Below are positions 17,426-26,937 of a stretch of 45,141 bases of DNA, piece after piece. Made by a program: the position numbers and the translations under genes. Under the pieces are notes generated by a model. It saw only the letters and a program-made list of their open reading frames with translations. It was not told where the DNA came from and searched no databases. How positions within the stretch are numbered: position 1 is the first letter of the stretch; each line of letters opens with the position of its first letter. Location of the stretch: contig WASQ01000028.1 of the NCBI GenBank assembly GCA_009712185.1, forward strand, positions 9,561 to 54,701, read 5' to 3'. This stretch comes from Telmatospirillum sp. Lineage in GTDB: Bacteria; Pseudomonadota; Alphaproteobacteria; Rhodospirillales; Magnetospirillaceae.

Positions 17426-17696
17426 GCTACCGATAGCTGTGGATTGGCGGCGTGCCAGGGGGTGATATGGCCGTCGCGGGGATCCGTTCGTTGTCGCAGA
17501 TGTCCCGATCAGGGAAGGTGGCAGGGCCGCATCGGACGAATGGCGGAAGCCCCGGCCGATCAGGACATCCGTTTTGCAGCAGTCCTAAGGGGTTGGCCCC
17601 CCGATCGGAGGGGGCTCCCGGCGTCGCGCGGTCGCGACCGGCCGGGACGGGAAAAGACCTCATGGACACGGCTTTGCCGATCAAGTGGGGCGGGTA
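17426..17696 (+). other. Long untranslated leader upstream of the cyclase gene
   Basis: The full gap from xthA to the cyclase is 584 bp. The part after 17425 is GC-rich and has no recognised RNA family or convincing gene; the frame 17402-17704 reads as Arg/Gly/Pro-rich nonsense. The part before 17365 is AT-rich and contains TATAAT at 17319-17324 without a good -35. Confidence 0.5.
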
Positions 17697-19169
17697 ATGG
17701 TTGAGAAAAGGCTGGATATTTATATCCGTGATTTTCATGTCAGTATCGACAGGGCGGTGATGCGCCGGATCTCCGAAGTCATCGGAGGGGCGCGCGACGA
17801 CATCGGCCGCTGTTTTTTCAATCTTCTGCTGGAGCGTCCGGAGGGCGCCCGGTTTCTCAATGTCGATCTTGTCGAGGACTATCTGAAGCCCGCCTTCCAT
17901 GGCTGGTTCGATGCCCTGGTCAACCTCAGAAGTCAGGCGGATCTTGACCATTTTCTCGCCTCCCAGAAGGAGGTCGGCGCGCGTCATGCGCGGATCGCCC
18001 TGCCGATCGGCGAGCTTCAGGTGGGCATGTCCCTGGTCCGCCGCGAAATCGTCCGCCGTCTGGCGGAAGGGTTCGAGGCCGCGCCGGATCTGGCCGAGGC
18101 GGCGATCGCCGTCAACACGCTGATCGATTTGTCCGTGGCCTCGCTGTCCCAGGTCTATGTCGCCGATGTGGTGGCCGACGCCCGTAACCGCCAGGCGCTC
18201 AATCTTCAGGCCACGGGCATGGATATGGCGCTTCAGACGGAAGGGCTGCGGGCGTCGCTGTTCGACTGGCACCGCCAGATCCTGTCGCTGCTCATCGCCA
18301 AGGAGACCGACCGCGACCGTTTTCCGGCGATCAGGCGCACCAGTTTCGGACTCTGGGTCCTGCACAAGGGGGAACTGATGTTCCCGGGGTCTCCCGAGAT
18401 CAAGCAACTGGAGAAGATCGTTCGCACGATCGATGCGAATTTCGACCGCCTGCTGGGATCGCCCACGCCGGCCGACGCGAAGCTGTACCGTCAGTTGATC
18501 GATGATGTCGAGGACGGGGTGACCGGCGCCACCGCCATTCTATCGGCGATGACCGATCGCACCCTGGCGATGGAAGGCGGCCGGGACGCCCTGACCAAAC
18601 TGTTCAACCGGCGCTTTCTGAGAACCGTGATGCAGCGGGAAATCCGCCTGTCGCAGACTTCGGGCGACCGGTTCGGCGTGATGATGCTGGACGTCGATCA
18701 TTTCAAGGCGATCAACGACACCTGGGGCCATGATACCGGCGACCGGGTCTTGAAGCAGCTTGCCGAGGTTCTGCTGGCATCGGTCAGGGCGGGCGACTTC
18801 GTGTTCCGGTATGGCGGAGAGGAATTTCTCCTGATGGTGGGGGGCATGAGCCGCGACATCCTGATGATGATCGCCGAGAAGGTCCGCCAGTCGGTGGAAC
18901 AGCATGTGTTCCGCGACAGTCTGGGCCAGTCGCTGAAGGTGACGGTCAGTATCGGGCTGGCGCTGCATGAGGGCCATCCCGACTATCAGAAATTGATTTC
19001 TCTTGCCGACGACGCCCTTTACGAGGCGAAGCGGACAGGGCGCAACCGCTATGTGCTGATGTCCGGCGACGGGATCGAGCCGCCGCTGTCGGCGGATACG
19101 CCGGATCGGAGGCCGCTGCCGCCCAACTGGCAGCAGGCGCCCGGACCGGCCGGGATGGTGACGCGCTGA
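17697..19169 (+). CDS. Globin-coupled-sensor diguanylate cyclase (DosC-like)
   Basis: Predicted heme-based oxygen sensor that makes c-di-GMP from two GTP. The 490 residues comprise an N-terminal protoglobin domain (about 1-160), a middle helical domain containing FGLWVLHKGELMF (about 175-270) and a C-terminal GGDEF domain (about 295-460). The probable proximal heme ligand is His97 in GARHARIALPIGELQVG, equivalent to His98 of E. coli DosC. The active site is GGEEF at 373-377, with metal and substrate residues in LDVDHFKAINDTWGHDTGD. An intact RxxD inhibitory site (RAGD, 364-367) sits five residues before it. A GTG at 17685 would add four residues. The C-terminal 35 residues are Pro-rich and probably disordered. 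Confidence 0.92.
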   Translation: MVEKRLDIYIRDFHVSIDRAVMRRISEVIGGARDDIGRCFFNLLLERPEGARFLNVDLVEDYLKPAFHGWFDALVNLRSQADLDHFLASQKEVGARHARIALPIGELQVGMSLVRREIVRRLAEGFEAAPDLAEAAIAVNTLIDLSVASLSQVYVADVVADARNRQALNLQATGMDMALQTEGLRASLFDWHRQILSLLIAKETDRDRFPAIRRTSFGLWVLHKGELMFPGSPEIKQLEKIVRTIDANFDRLLGSPTPADAKLYRQLIDDVEDGVTGATAILSAMTDRTLAMEGGRDALTKLFNRRFLRTVMQREIRLSQTSGDRFGVMMLDVDHFKAINDTWGHDTGDRVLKQLAEVLLASVRAGDFVFRYGGEEFLLMVGGMSRDILMMIAEKVRQSVEQHVFRDSLGQSLKVTVSIGLALHEGHPDYQKLISLADDALYEAKRTGRNRYVLMSGDGIEPPLSADTPDRRPLPPNWQQAPGPAGMVTR

Positions 19170-19178
19170 CCGGAGGGA

Positions 19179-19202
19179 CGGTACCGGCCCGGACCGGTAC
19201 CG
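19179..19202. terminator. Hairpin between convergent cyclase gene and erpA
   Basis: CGGTACCGG (19179-19187) pairs perfectly with CCGGTACCG (19194-19202) around a 6-nt loop. It lies in the 46-bp gap between two converging genes, 10 nt after the cyclase stop. No T-run follows in either direction, so if it terminates transcription it does so without the classic U-tract. Confidence 0.5.
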
Positions 19203-19215
19203 CTGTCCGGCCGGG

Positions 19216-19569
19216 TCAGACCGCGAAAGAGGTGCCGCAGCCGCAGGTCGAGCTGGCGTTGGGATTGCGGACCGCGAAAGCGCTTCCGACGAGGTCCTCG
19301 ACAAAGTCGATGGTGGCTCCGCTCAGGAGATCGAGCGCCATCGCGTCGACAACAAGGGTCACGCCGAAATGATCGAAGGTGACATCTTCGGCCGTCACCG
19401 TGTCATCAAGCGAGAAATTGTAGGAAAATCCCTGGCAGCCGCCCCCCGTCACGCCAAGGCGCAGCATGAGATGCGGCTTTCCTTCCATATCGCGCAGTTT
19501 TTTCACCCGTCTGGCGGCGTTTTCCGTAAGAGCGACCTGACGGTCAAGGGTGGTTCCGGCGACGTCCAT
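19216..19569 (-). CDS. erpA: Iron-sulfur cluster insertion protein ErpA (A-type carrier)
   Basis: An A-type Fe-S carrier that passes clusters to client proteins. From ATG at 19569 the protein has 117 residues with the three conserved cysteines Cys45 (TGGGCQGFSY), Cys109 and Cys111 (CGCGTSFAV), and LTENAARRVKKL at the N-terminus. An in-frame upstream start at 19683 would add 38 low-complexity residues; the ATG at 19569 has AGGAG with 7-nt spacing and is preferred. Divergent from dgt, an arrangement common in alphaproteobacteria. IscA/SufA are alternatives, but the length, ending and neighbourhood favour ErpA. Confidence 0.9.
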   Translation of the reverse strand: MDVAGTTLDRQVALTENAARRVKKLRDMEGKPHLMLRLGVTGGGCQGFSYNFSLDDTVTAEDVTFDHFGVTLVVDAMALDLLSGATIDFVEDLVGSAFAVRNPNASSTCGCGTSFAV

Positions 19570-19654
19570 GGGGGTGCTCCTGACTTTTGCGGCCCGCCGG
19601 CGCGGGCGGGACAAAATGCGGCCCGAACGTCCGGGCCATCCGTTTCCGGATGCA

Positions 19655-19683
19655 TATCTGGGAAAGACACGCATGTTTGTCAA
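19655..19683 (-). promoter_or_regulatory. Candidate erpA promoter
   Basis: A perfect TTGACA (minus strand, 19683-19678) with CAGATA (19660-19655) after a 17-bp spacer. The -10 is weak. The leader to ATG 19569 would be about 80 nt. It lies just behind the divergent dgt promoter. Confidence 0.35.
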
Positions 19684-19695
19684 AGGGCTTATCGG

Positions 19696-19724
19696 TTGAA
19701 CCGACGGCCATCAGCGGGTAGTGT
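19696..19724 (+). promoter_or_regulatory. Candidate dgt-argS operon promoter, near-leaderless
   Basis: TTGAAC (19696-19701), 17-bp spacer, TAGTGT (19719-19724). The dgt ATG begins only 11 nt after the -10, and no ribosome site is visible before it, so the transcript would have a leader of 0-5 nt. The same TAGTGT -10 recurs at nlpD. Confidence 0.45.
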
Positions 19725-19734
19725 CCGGCGCACA

Positions 19735-20913
19735 ATGTCGAATAGCAGAAATCTCGCCCCCTTCGCCTGCCACCCGGACCAGAGCCGGGGTCGCCGCTAT
19801 GCGGAGCCGTCGAGCGAGACACGTTCACCCTTCCAGCGGGACCGCGACCGGATCATTCATTCGCAGGCCTTCCGCAAGCTGGAGTTCAAGACCCAGGTCT
19901 TCGTCTACCACGAAGGCGACAACTTCCGCACGCGTCTGACCCACAGCCTGGAGGTCTCGCAGATCGCGCGCACCGTCGCCCGGGTTCTGGGGCTGGACGA
20001 GGATCTGTCCGAAGCGCTGGCACTGGCCCATGATCTCGGCCACACGCCCTTCGGCCACGCCGGCGAGGACGCGCTTCAGGAGATGACGGCCGGGGTCGGC
20101 GGCTTCGATCACAATGCCCAGTCGCTCAGAATCGTCACCAAGCTGGAGAGGCGTTATTACCGGTTCGAAGGACTGAACCTGTCCTGGGAAACCCTGGAGG
20201 GGCTGGTCAAGCATAACGGCCCGTTGACCGGATTCGCCGATGCGAAGCCGCTGCCGCTCGCCATCGTCAGCTATGCCGCCAAGGATGACCTGGAACTCGA
20301 CAGCTATGCCAGTGCCGAGGCGCAGGTGGCGTCCCTGTCCGACGATATCGCCTATAACAACCACGACATCGACGACGGCCTGCGCGCCGGTCTGTTCACG
20401 ATCGACGATCTGGCCGAGGTGCCGCTGGTCGGTCCGGTCTTCGCCGAGGTCAAGGCCGATTATCCCGATATCGATCCCAGTGTTCATATTCATGAGTCGG
20501 TGCGCCGGCTGATCGGCCTGATGGTTGCCGATCTGATCGCCGAAACGCGGAGCCGGATCGCCCGCTTCGCGCCCGCCAGCGTCGAGGATGTGCGGCGCCT
20601 GGGGCAGCCGCTGGTCGCTTTTTCGCCTTCCATGCGGCAGAATGACGCGGCCCTCAAGGCTTTTTTGTTTCAGCATATGTACCGTCACTACAAGGTCAAC
20701 CGCATGGCAAGCAAGGCGCGCCGTGTCGTGAAGGACCTCTATGGACTGCTTTTCCAAGAGCCGCAGTGCCTGCCGCCCGAATGGCAGGCCATTTGTGATG
20801 GCGGTGGAAAACCGGGGACGGCGCGGGTGGTGGCCGATTACATTGCCAGCATGACCGACCGTTTCGCCCTTGACGAACATCGTCGCCTGTTCGATTTGCA
20901 AGAGAAACCATGA
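19735..20913 (+). CDS. dgt: dGTP triphosphohydrolase-like HD-domain protein
   Basis: Hydrolyses dNTPs to deoxynucleosides and triphosphate; the alphaproteobacterial members are dGTPase-like type 2. The 392 residues show the N-terminal [20 protein letters not shown], then the HD metal site: His70 ([16 protein letters not shown]), His99-Asp100 ([18 protein letters not shown]) and later aspartates in [15 protein letters not shown]. The open frame runs upstream into erpA, but ATG at 19735 fits the family start. No Shine-Dalgarno is seen, consistent with a leaderless message. The stop overlaps argS (ATGA), so the two are translationally coupled. Confidence 0.92.
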   Translation: MSNSRNLAPFACHPDQSRGRRYAEPSSETRSPFQRDRDRIIHSQAFRKLEFKTQVFVYHEGDNFRTRLTHSLEVSQIARTVARVLGLDEDLSEALALAHDLGHTPFGHAGEDALQEMTAGVGGFDHNAQSLRIVTKLERRYYRFEGLNLSWETLEGLVKHNGPLTGFADAKPLPLAIVSYAAKDDLELDSYASAEAQVASLSDDIAYNNHDIDDGLRAGLFTIDDLAEVPLVGPVFAEVKADYPDIDPSVHIHESVRRLIGLMVADLIAETRSRIARFAPASVEDVRRLGQPLVAFSPSMRQNDAALKAFLFQHMYRHYKVNRMASKARRVVKDLYGLLFQEPQCLPPEWQAICDGGGKPGTARVVADYIASMTDRFALDEHRRLFDLQEKP

Positions 20914-22664
20914 ATCTGTTCAAATCCTTCCGTACCGACATCGTGACCGCCCTGGCCCGTCTGGCCGAAGAGGGGCGGCTGCCCGCCAATCTCGACTTTT
21001 CCAAGGTCACGGCGGAGCCGCCCAGGGAAGCCTCGCACGGGGATGTGTCGACCAATGCCGCGATGGTGCTCGCCAAGGCAGCCGGCATGAAGCCGCGCGA
21101 CATCGCCGAAATGCTGGCCGCCGAGTTGCGCGGGCTTCCGGCGGTGGTCGGAGCCGAGGTCGCCGGGCCCGGCTTCCTCAATCTGCGTCTGGCCGACCGG
21201 TTCTGGCATGACCAGTTGGCCGATCTGCTGCGTTCCGGAACGTCCTACGGCGATTCGGACCTGGGACACGGGGTGCGCGTCAACGTCGAATATGTCTCGG
21301 CCAATCCGACGGGCCCCATGCACATCGGCCACGCGCGGGGCGCCGTGTTCGGGGACGCCCTGTCAGGCCTCCTCGAAAAGGCCGGGTTCGATGTGACCCG
21401 CGAATACTACGTCAATGATGCCGGGGCTCAGGTCGCGGTGCTGGCCCGTTCGGTGCATCTGCGTTATCGCGAAGCGCTGGGCGAGGACATCGGCGCGATT
21501 CCGGAAGGGCTTTATCCCGGCGATTATCTGGTTCCGGTCGGAAAAGCCATCGCGGAGCGCGACGGAGCCAAGTGGCGCGACCTGCCCGAGGACGAGTGGC
21601 TGGCGGACTTCCGGCGTCTGGCCATCGCGGCGATGATGGACCTGATCCGGGGGGACCTGGAGGCGCTGGGTGTGCGCCACGCCGTGTTCACGTCGGAAAA
21701 AGAACTGGTGGACGCAGGCAAGGTCGATGCCGCGCTGTCGTTCCTGGCCGAACGCGGCCTGATATACGAAGGCGTGCTGGAGCCGCCGAAGGGAAAGCTT
21801 CCCGATGACTGGGAGCCCCGGCCGCAGACGCTGTTCCGGGCCACCGATTTCGGCGACGACGTCGACCGGCCGCTTCGGAAGTCGGACGGCAGCGGGACCT
21901 ATTTCGCCTCGGACATCGCTTATCACCTGGACAAGTACCGGCGCGGATTCTCCCATATGATCGACGTCTGGGGCGCCGACCACGGGGGTTATGTCAAGCG
22001 CATGCAGGCCGCGGTCAAGGCCGTGACGGAGGGCGGGGGATCACTCGACGTCAAGCTCTGCCAGATGGTCAATCTGCTGAAGGACGGCGAGCCCTACAAG
22101 ATGAGCAAGCGGGCCGGAACCTTCGTGACCCTGCGCGACGTCGTCGACGAGGTCGGCAAGGGCGTGGTGCGGTTCATCATGCTGACCCGCAAGAACGACG
22201 CCCAGTTGGACTTTGATCTGGTCAAGGTGCTGGAACAGTCGCGCGACAATCCGGTGTTCTATGTCCAGTACGCCCATGCGCGCGCCCATTCGGTGATCCG
22301 CCACGGCGTCGAGATGTTCCCGGACGCCGATCTGTCCGGATCGGCCTTGGCCGGGGCCAATCTGGCCCGGCTGGACGATCCCGCGGAACTGGCGCTGATC
22401 CGCCTGATGGGCGGCTGGCCCCGCCTGATCGAGAGTGCCGCCGAGGCCCATGAGCCGCACCGGCTGGCGTTTTTCCTGTATGACGTTGCCGCGGCTTTCC
22501 ATGGATTGTGGAATAAAGGGAAGGATGACGCTACCCTGCGCTTCCTGCTTGCCGAGGACCGGGAGCTCTCCGTTGCCCGCCTGGCACTGGTGCGCGGTGT
22601 CGCCCTGTTGATTGCCTCCGGCCTGGAGGTCTTCGGGGTCGAACCGGTTGAGGAGATGAGGTAA
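20910..22664 (+). CDS. argS: Arginyl-tRNA synthetase ArgS
   Basis: Charges tRNA-Arg. The 584 residues are a full-length class I synthetase with an N-terminal Add1 tRNA-binding domain (1-90), the HIGH motif at 138-141 ([20 protein letters not shown]), [11 protein letters not shown], the Arg-binding [35 protein letters not shown] as the KMSK loop and a C-terminal DALR anticodon-binding domain ending [11 protein letters not shown]. The start codon overlaps the dgt stop by 4 nt and the stop codon overlaps the next start by 1 nt (TAATG). Confidence 0.97.
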   Translation: MNLFKSFRTDIVTALARLAEEGRLPANLDFSKVTAEPPREASHGDVSTNAAMVLAKAAGMKPRDIAEMLAAELRGLPAVVGAEVAGPGFLNLRLADRFWHDQLADLLRSGTSYGDSDLGHGVRVNVEYVSANPTGPMHIGHARGAVFGDALSGLLEKAGFDVTREYYVNDAGAQVAVLARSVHLRYREALGEDIGAIPEGLYPGDYLVPVGKAIAERDGAKWRDLPEDEWLADFRRLAIAAMMDLIRGDLEALGVRHAVFTSEKELVDAGKVDAALSFLAERGLIYEGVLEPPKGKLPDDWEPRPQTLFRATDFGDDVDRPLRKSDGSGTYFASDIAYHLDKYRRGFSHMIDVWGADHGGYVKRMQAAVKAVTEGGGSLDVKLCQMVNLLKDGEPYKMSKRAGTFVTLRDVVDEVGKGVVRFIMLTRKNDAQLDFDLVKVLEQSRDNPVFYVQYAHARAHSVIRHGVEMFPDADLSGSALAGANLARLDDPAELALIRLMGGWPRLIESAAEAHEPHRLAFFLYDVAAAFHGLWNKGKDDATLRFLLAEDRELSVARLALVRGVALLIASGLEVFGVEPVEEMR

Positions 22665-23677
22665 TGCCTTCGCGGGACGATCGGGACTCCTTCGATCGGG
22701 AGATTCTGGACATCATACCGGAACGTTTTGATCCCGACCCGGACAGCCGTTATGCCCGCAAGGGGGCCCATACGCGGTTGATCCTGACGGTCGCGCTGGC
22801 CTTTCTGGCCCTGGCGGCGCTGGGCGTGGCCGCGCGCCATATCTTTTTCGGCGAGGTTCAGAAGGCCCCGTCCGCGGGGGTGCCGGTGATTCACGCCGAA
22901 GACCGGCCGATCAAGACCAAGCCGGAGGACCGCGGCGGCATGGAGGTGCCGAACCAGGACAAGCTGGTCTATGGGCCGATGGGGGCGCAAAGCGACGGCG
23001 CAGGCCAGACCGAGCGTCTGCTTCCGCCACCGGAAACCCCGCAGGAGCCGCCGGCCCAGCCGCGCAAGCCCTCCATCAAGCCGGCCTTCCCGGCTCCGGC
23101 CGGAAAGCCGGGGGAAGGGGCGGACACCCCGGCGTCGGGGCCGCAGATCTCGCTGCCGTCGGCGCCCGGCGGCCAGCCCGCCCCGGCTCAGCCGGCGCCC
23201 GCCGGTCAGGCTGCTCCGGCATCGCCCGCCGCCAATACGGCGCTGTCTCCCGCGAAGCCGACCACGCCGCCGGCCAAGGCGCATGCCCAGAAGCCGGCCA
23301 AGGCCGAACCGGCCAAGGCAGCACCGCCCGCCGCGGCGCAAACGGCTCCCGCCCAGGGTGCGCCAAACCAGACCGCCCCCCAGACGGCGTCCGCCGCCGC
23401 TCCGGCGGCACCGGCCGCCGCGTCAGCCGGAGGGCACTGGCTGGTGCAATTGGGGGCGTTGAAGTCGGAGAACGACGCCAAGGCCGAGTGGCAGCGCGTG
23501 AAGAACGCCAACAAGGACGTTCTGGGCGACTACAGCGCCAACATCATGCGTGTCGATCTCGGCGACAAAGGCATTTTCTGGCGGTTGCGCGCCGGTCCCA
23601 TGGACGAGGGGCAGGCCCGCACCATTTGTTCCAATCTCGCCAAGCGTTCCCAGGGGTGCATCCTTGCCAAAAAATAG
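22664..23677 (+). CDS. SPOR-domain membrane protein
   Basis: A 337-residue bitopic inner-membrane protein: a short cytoplasmic N-terminus, one membrane helix (about 38-59, LILTVALAFLALAALGVAAR), a long Pro/Ala/Lys-rich periplasmic linker (about 90-255), and a C-terminal SPOR domain beginning GGHWLVQLGALKSENDAKAE and ending LAKRSQGCILAKK. SPOR domains bind denuded glycan strands at the division septum, so a role in cell-envelope remodelling during division is likely. The linker's low-complexity sequence explains the many overlapping shadow frames here. Translation is coupled to argS. Confidence 0.9.
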   Translation: MPSRDDRDSFDREILDIIPERFDPDPDSRYARKGAHTRLILTVALAFLALAALGVAARHIFFGEVQKAPSAGVPVIHAEDRPIKTKPEDRGGMEVPNQDKLVYGPMGAQSDGAGQTERLLPPPETPQEPPAQPRKPSIKPAFPAPAGKPGEGADTPASGPQISLPSAPGGQPAPAQPAPAGQAAPASPAANTALSPAKPTTPPAKAHAQKPAKAEPAKAAPPAAAQTAPAQGAPNQTAPQTASAAAPAAPAAASAGGHWLVQLGALKSENDAKAEWQRVKNANKDVLGDYSANIMRVDLGDKGIFWRLRAGPMDEGQARTICSNLAKRSQGCILAKK

Positions 23678-24689
23678 CATTCCTTCCGCAGCCATTTTCG
23701 GTTGTTCCGGATTGACCCTGACGGATGAGGAAAAGCGGTTCTTCGAAGACGTCGATCCCTTCGGATTCATCCTGTTCGGCCGCAACGTCGGCACGCCCCT
23801 TCAGGTCGCGGCGCTGGTGGATGAATTGCGGACCTGTGTCGGCCGCCGGGCTCCCGTCCTGATCGACCAGGAGGGGGGGCGCGTCCAGCGCCTGAAAGAG
23901 CCGCATTGGCGCCGCCGTCCTCCGATGGAGGTGTTCGGCCGGCTGGCCGGCAGCGATCTGCCGCTGGCCCGTCGCGCGGCCTGGCTGAACGCCAGGATCA
24001 TGGCCGACGAGCTGTTCGATCTCGGGATCGATGTCGACTGCGCTCCGCTTCTGGACCTCAAGGTCGCGGGCGCCGACGACATCATCGGCGATCGCGCCTT
24101 CGGCGGCGATCCGGCGCTGGTGGCCGATCTCGGGCGTGCCGTGATGGACGGCCTGCTGGACGGGACGGTCATGCCGGTGGTCAAGCATTTGCCGGGCCAT
24201 GGGCGCGCCACTGTCGACAGTCATCTCGATCTTCCCGTGGTGGAGACCGATCTCGCGACCCTGGAGGCTTCCGATTTCGCCCCCTTCCGCAGCCTGCGCG
24301 ACGCCCCCTGGGCGATGACGGCTCATGTGGTCTACAGCGCGATCGATCCCGACCGGCCGGCGACGACGTCGAAAAAGGTGATCGAAACGGCGATCCGGGG
24401 CGCGATCGGCTGCGAGGGTGTCCTGTTGTCCGACGATCTCTCGATGAAGGCGATGAAGGGCGGATTTGCCGAGCGCGCGGGCGAAAGTCTGGACGCCGGC
24501 TGCGATATCGTTCTTCACTGTAACGGCGACATGGCGGAAATGCAGGCCGTGGCCCTGGCGATGCGGCCTCTTGACGAGGCCGCGCAGATGCGGCTGGCCA
24601 GGGCTGATTCCATGCTTCGCAACAGGCCGCTGCCCGCCGATGCCGAGGCCACCCTCGACTCCTGGATCGGTATCCGGGGCAGTCTGTGA
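23664..24689 (+). CDS. nagZ: Beta-N-acetylhexosaminidase NagZ
   Basis: A cytoplasmic family-3 glycosidase that removes GlcNAc from anhydro-muropeptides in peptidoglycan recycling. The 341 residues contain FGFILFGRNVGTPLQV, the substrate loop LIDQEGGRVQRL, the catalytic His loop VKHLPGHGRATVDSHLDLPV and the nucleophile Asp in LLSDDLSMKAMKGG. The best start is TTG at 23664, with AGGGG 7 nt upstream, overlapping the SPOR gene by 14 nt; the first downstream ATG would lose the conserved N-terminus. It lies in the usual alphaproteobacterial order SPOR-nagZ-M50-scpA-scpB. Confidence 0.93.
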   Translation: MPKNSIPSAAIFGCSGLTLTDEEKRFFEDVDPFGFILFGRNVGTPLQVAALVDELRTCVGRRAPVLIDQEGGRVQRLKEPHWRRRPPMEVFGRLAGSDLPLARRAAWLNARIMADELFDLGIDVDCAPLLDLKVAGADDIIGDRAFGGDPALVADLGRAVMDGLLDGTVMPVVKHLPGHGRATVDSHLDLPVVETDLATLEASDFAPFRSLRDAPWAMTAHVVYSAIDPDRPATTSKKVIETAIRGAIGCEGVLLSDDLSMKAMKGGFAERAGESLDAGCDIVLHCNGDMAEMQAVALAMRPLDEAAQMRLARADSMLRNRPLPADAEATLDSWIGIRGSL

Positions 24690-24702
24690 GCCTGGAGGAC
24701 CG

Positions 24703-25377
24703 ATGACCGTACCGCCCGAACTGGCAGACGCCATCCAGCGGTTTTCCGTCTGGGTGATTCCCATGGTCCTGGCGATCACGCTGCACGAGGCCGCTCACGG
24801 ACTGATGGCCTGGAGACTGGGAGACGATACCGCCTTGCGCATGGGACGGGTGTCGGCCAATCCCCTGCGGCATGTCGACCCGTTCGGGACTTTGATTCTT
24901 CCCGGGATTCTTTTGCTGGTCGGGGGCGGCGCGCTGTTCGGTTGGGCCAAGCCGGTGCCGGTGAATTTCGGACGCCTGCGGCCGGTTCGCGCGGGCATGG
25001 TGCTGGTGGCTCTGGCTGGGCCGCTGACCAATATCGGACTAGCGGTCCTGTCCATGCTGCTGCTGAGGGTCAGCGGGCATCTTCCGGACATGTTCCGCGT
25101 CTGGGGGCAGGCCAATCTCGCGAATTCCGTGATGATCAATCTGGTGCTGGCGGTGTTCAATATGCTGCCCCTGCCGCCGCTGGACGGCGGGCGGGTGCTG
25201 GTCGGGCTTCTTCCCCGCCGGGCGGCGATCAAGCTGGCCGGAATGGAGCGGTTCACTTTCCCGCTGCTGCTTGTCGGATTGTTCCTGCTGCCGATGGTCG
25301 GAATTAACGCCTTTTTCTGGGTGATCGAAATTCCGGTCGATTTCCTGGCGCAGCTCCTCTACCTCGCGGTGGGCTGA
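24703..25377 (+). CDS. Site-2-protease-like zinc metalloprotease (M50)
   Basis: A 224-residue polytopic membrane protein of the minimal S2P group without a PDZ domain. The zinc motif HEAAH (residues 28-32) lies in the first membrane segment, and the third ligand is in MLPLPPLDGGRVLVG near residue 160. Other hydrophobic segments are LILPGILLLVGGGALFGW and AGMVLVALAGPLTNIGLAVL. Proteins of this type cleave substrates within the membrane; no client is evident. ATG at 24703 has GGAGGA directly upstream. The stop is 1 nt before the scpA start. Confidence 0.9.
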   Translation: MTVPPELADAIQRFSVWVIPMVLAITLHEAAHGLMAWRLGDDTALRMGRVSANPLRHVDPFGTLILPGILLLVGGGALFGWAKPVPVNFGRLRPVRAGMVLVALAGPLTNIGLAVLSMLLLRVSGHLPDMFRVWGQANLANSVMINLVLAVFNMLPLPPLDGGRVLVGLLPRRAAIKLAGMERFTFPLLLVGLFLLPMVGINAFFWVIEIPVDFLAQLLYLAVG

Positions 25378-25378
25378 T

Positions 25379-26212
25379 TTGGCGGCCGGCGACAGCGGCG
25401 TTTTCGAAGGATTCGACGGGTTCGAAGACGGAGACGGACCCATCGGCGCAGCCGGTGCCAGCCCCCTGGTGGTCGATCTCGACGGCTATGAGGGCCCTCT
25501 CGACGTTCTTCTCGAACTGGCCCGGGACCAGAAGGTCGATCTGGCGAAAATTTCCATCCTGGAGCTGGCGGACCAGTATCTGGCTTTCGTGGAGCGGTAT
25601 CTTCGCGACTATCTGGAACTGGCCGCGGACTATCTGGTGATGGCGGCGTGGCTCGCCTATCTGAAGTCCCGGCTGCTGCTGCCGGCGCCGCCCGCGCCGG
25701 ACGAGCCGACGGGCGAGGAGATGGCGGCCGCCCTGGCGTTCCAGTTGCAGCGCCTGGAGGCGATGCGGCGTGCCGGTAAAACCTTGATGGAGAGGCCCCT
25801 CCTGGGCCGGCAGGTCTTCGGGCGGGGGGCGCCCGAGGGAATCTCACGGGTGGCGTTGCCGATCTGGGATGTCGGACTTTACGATCTTCTGAAGGCCTAT
25901 TCGGATATCAAACGCCGCGCCGTGGTCACCAGTCTCCGGATCGAGGCGCCCGATCTCTATTCGGTCGATGATGCCATTCAACGCCTTCAGACCCTGCTGG
26001 GGGAGATTCCCAGTTGGTCGACCTTGTTCAGTTGTCTTCCCCCGGGGTTGAAGGGCCTTCTCGGAAAGTCAGCCATCGCCGCGCATTTCGTCGCCAGCCT
26101 GGAGCTTTGCCGGCAGGGCCGGATCGAACTGCGCCAGGATTCCGGAACCTTCGGGCCGATCTGGGTCCGGGCGCGCCGGGGAGGGGGCGGGGAGGAGGAC
26201 CACGATGCCTGA
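25379..26212 (+). CDS. scpA: Segregation and condensation protein ScpA
   Basis: The kleisin subunit of the SMC-ScpAB complex for chromosome compaction and segregation. The 277 residues have the characteristic N-terminal DLDGYEGPLDVLLELARDQK, KISILELADQYLAFVE, the ADYLVMAAWLAYLKSRLLLP helix, and a C-terminal winged-helix ending DSGTFGPIWVRARRG. The start appears to be TTG at 25379; no ATG precedes the conserved N-terminus. An acidic, Gly-rich leader of about 30 residues precedes the domain. It overlaps scpB by 8 nt. Confidence 0.92.
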   Translation: MAAGDSGVFEGFDGFEDGDGPIGAAGASPLVVDLDGYEGPLDVLLELARDQKVDLAKISILELADQYLAFVERYLRDYLELAADYLVMAAWLAYLKSRLLLPAPPAPDEPTGEEMAAALAFQLQRLEAMRRAGKTLMERPLLGRQVFGRGAPEGISRVALPIWDVGLYDLLKAYSDIKRRAVVTSLRIEAPDLYSVDDAIQRLQTLLGEIPSWSTLFSCLPPGLKGLLGKSAIAAHFVASLELCRQGRIELRQDSGTFGPIWVRARRGGGGEEDHDA

Positions 26213-26882
26213 TTTCCAGCATGTCCGGCTGATCGAGGCGCTTTTGTTCGCATCGGCCGAACCGCTCGACGAGCGCAGCCTTCAGGCCCATCTGCCGGCG
26301 GATGCCGACGTCGGACCGATCCTGGCGGTTCTTGCGGAAACCTATGCCGGCCGGGGGGTGGAACTGGTCCGGCGGGGCGATCGCTGGGCCTTCCGCACGG
26401 CTGCCGACCTGGCGCAGTCGCTGGTGGTCGAACAGCAGGTCGAACGCAAGTTGTCGCGGGCGGCGATCGAGACCCTGTCGATCATCGCCTATCACCAACC
26501 GGTGACACGGGCGGAGATCGAGGAAATTCGCGGCGTCGCCCTCAGCAAGGGGACACTCGACGTCCTCTTCGAGGCGGGGTGGATCCGTCCCCGGGGACGC
26601 CGCCAGACTCCGGGGCGTCCCATGCTGTGGGCGACGACGCCGGGATTTCTGGACCATTTCGGGCTGATCGCGCTCGACGACCTGCCTGGCGTCGAGGAGC
26701 TGAAAGCGGCGGGCCTTCTCGATTCACGGCCGGTCCTGTCCAGCTATTCCAACCGGGCTGCCACCGACAGCGAACCCTTCGACGTCGGCGAGGATCTGGA
26801 CGAGGAGGAACTGGAACGCCGAGCGATGAGCGTCCTGCTTCCGGACGCTCTGCCCGGAGGGGGAGAGGAGACGGATGACTGA
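26205..26882 (+). CDS. scpB: Segregation and condensation protein ScpB
   Basis: Partner of ScpA in the SMC complex; it forms a winged-helix dimer. The 225 residues contain IEALLFASAEPLDERSLQAH, WAFRTAADLAQSL, LSRAAIETLSIIAYHQPVTR and EIRGVALSKGTLDVLFEAGW, with an acidic C-terminal tail (DLDEEELERRAMS) probably disordered. ATG at 26205 with a GGAGGAGG ribosome site in the scpA end. Last gene of the dgt-argS-SPOR-nagZ-M50-scpAB run. Confidence 0.95.
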   Translation: MPDFQHVRLIEALLFASAEPLDERSLQAHLPADADVGPILAVLAETYAGRGVELVRRGDRWAFRTAADLAQSLVVEQQVERKLSRAAIETLSIIAYHQPVTRAEIEEIRGVALSKGTLDVLFEAGWIRPRGRRQTPGRPMLWATTPGFLDHFGLIALDDLPGVEELKAAGLLDSRPVLSSYSNRAATDSEPFDVGEDLDEEELERRAMSVLLPDALPGGGEETDD

Positions 26883-26937
26883 TCCGACCCTCGGTCGATA
26901 CGGGGGTTAAAAAAGTCCCCGCGGCGGCGAGGAGAGG

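Noticed and set aside
17402-17704. 100-codon plus-strand frame before the cyclase
   Set aside because: Arg/Gly/Pro-rich translation, overlaps the cyclase start and the promoter; no coding signature.
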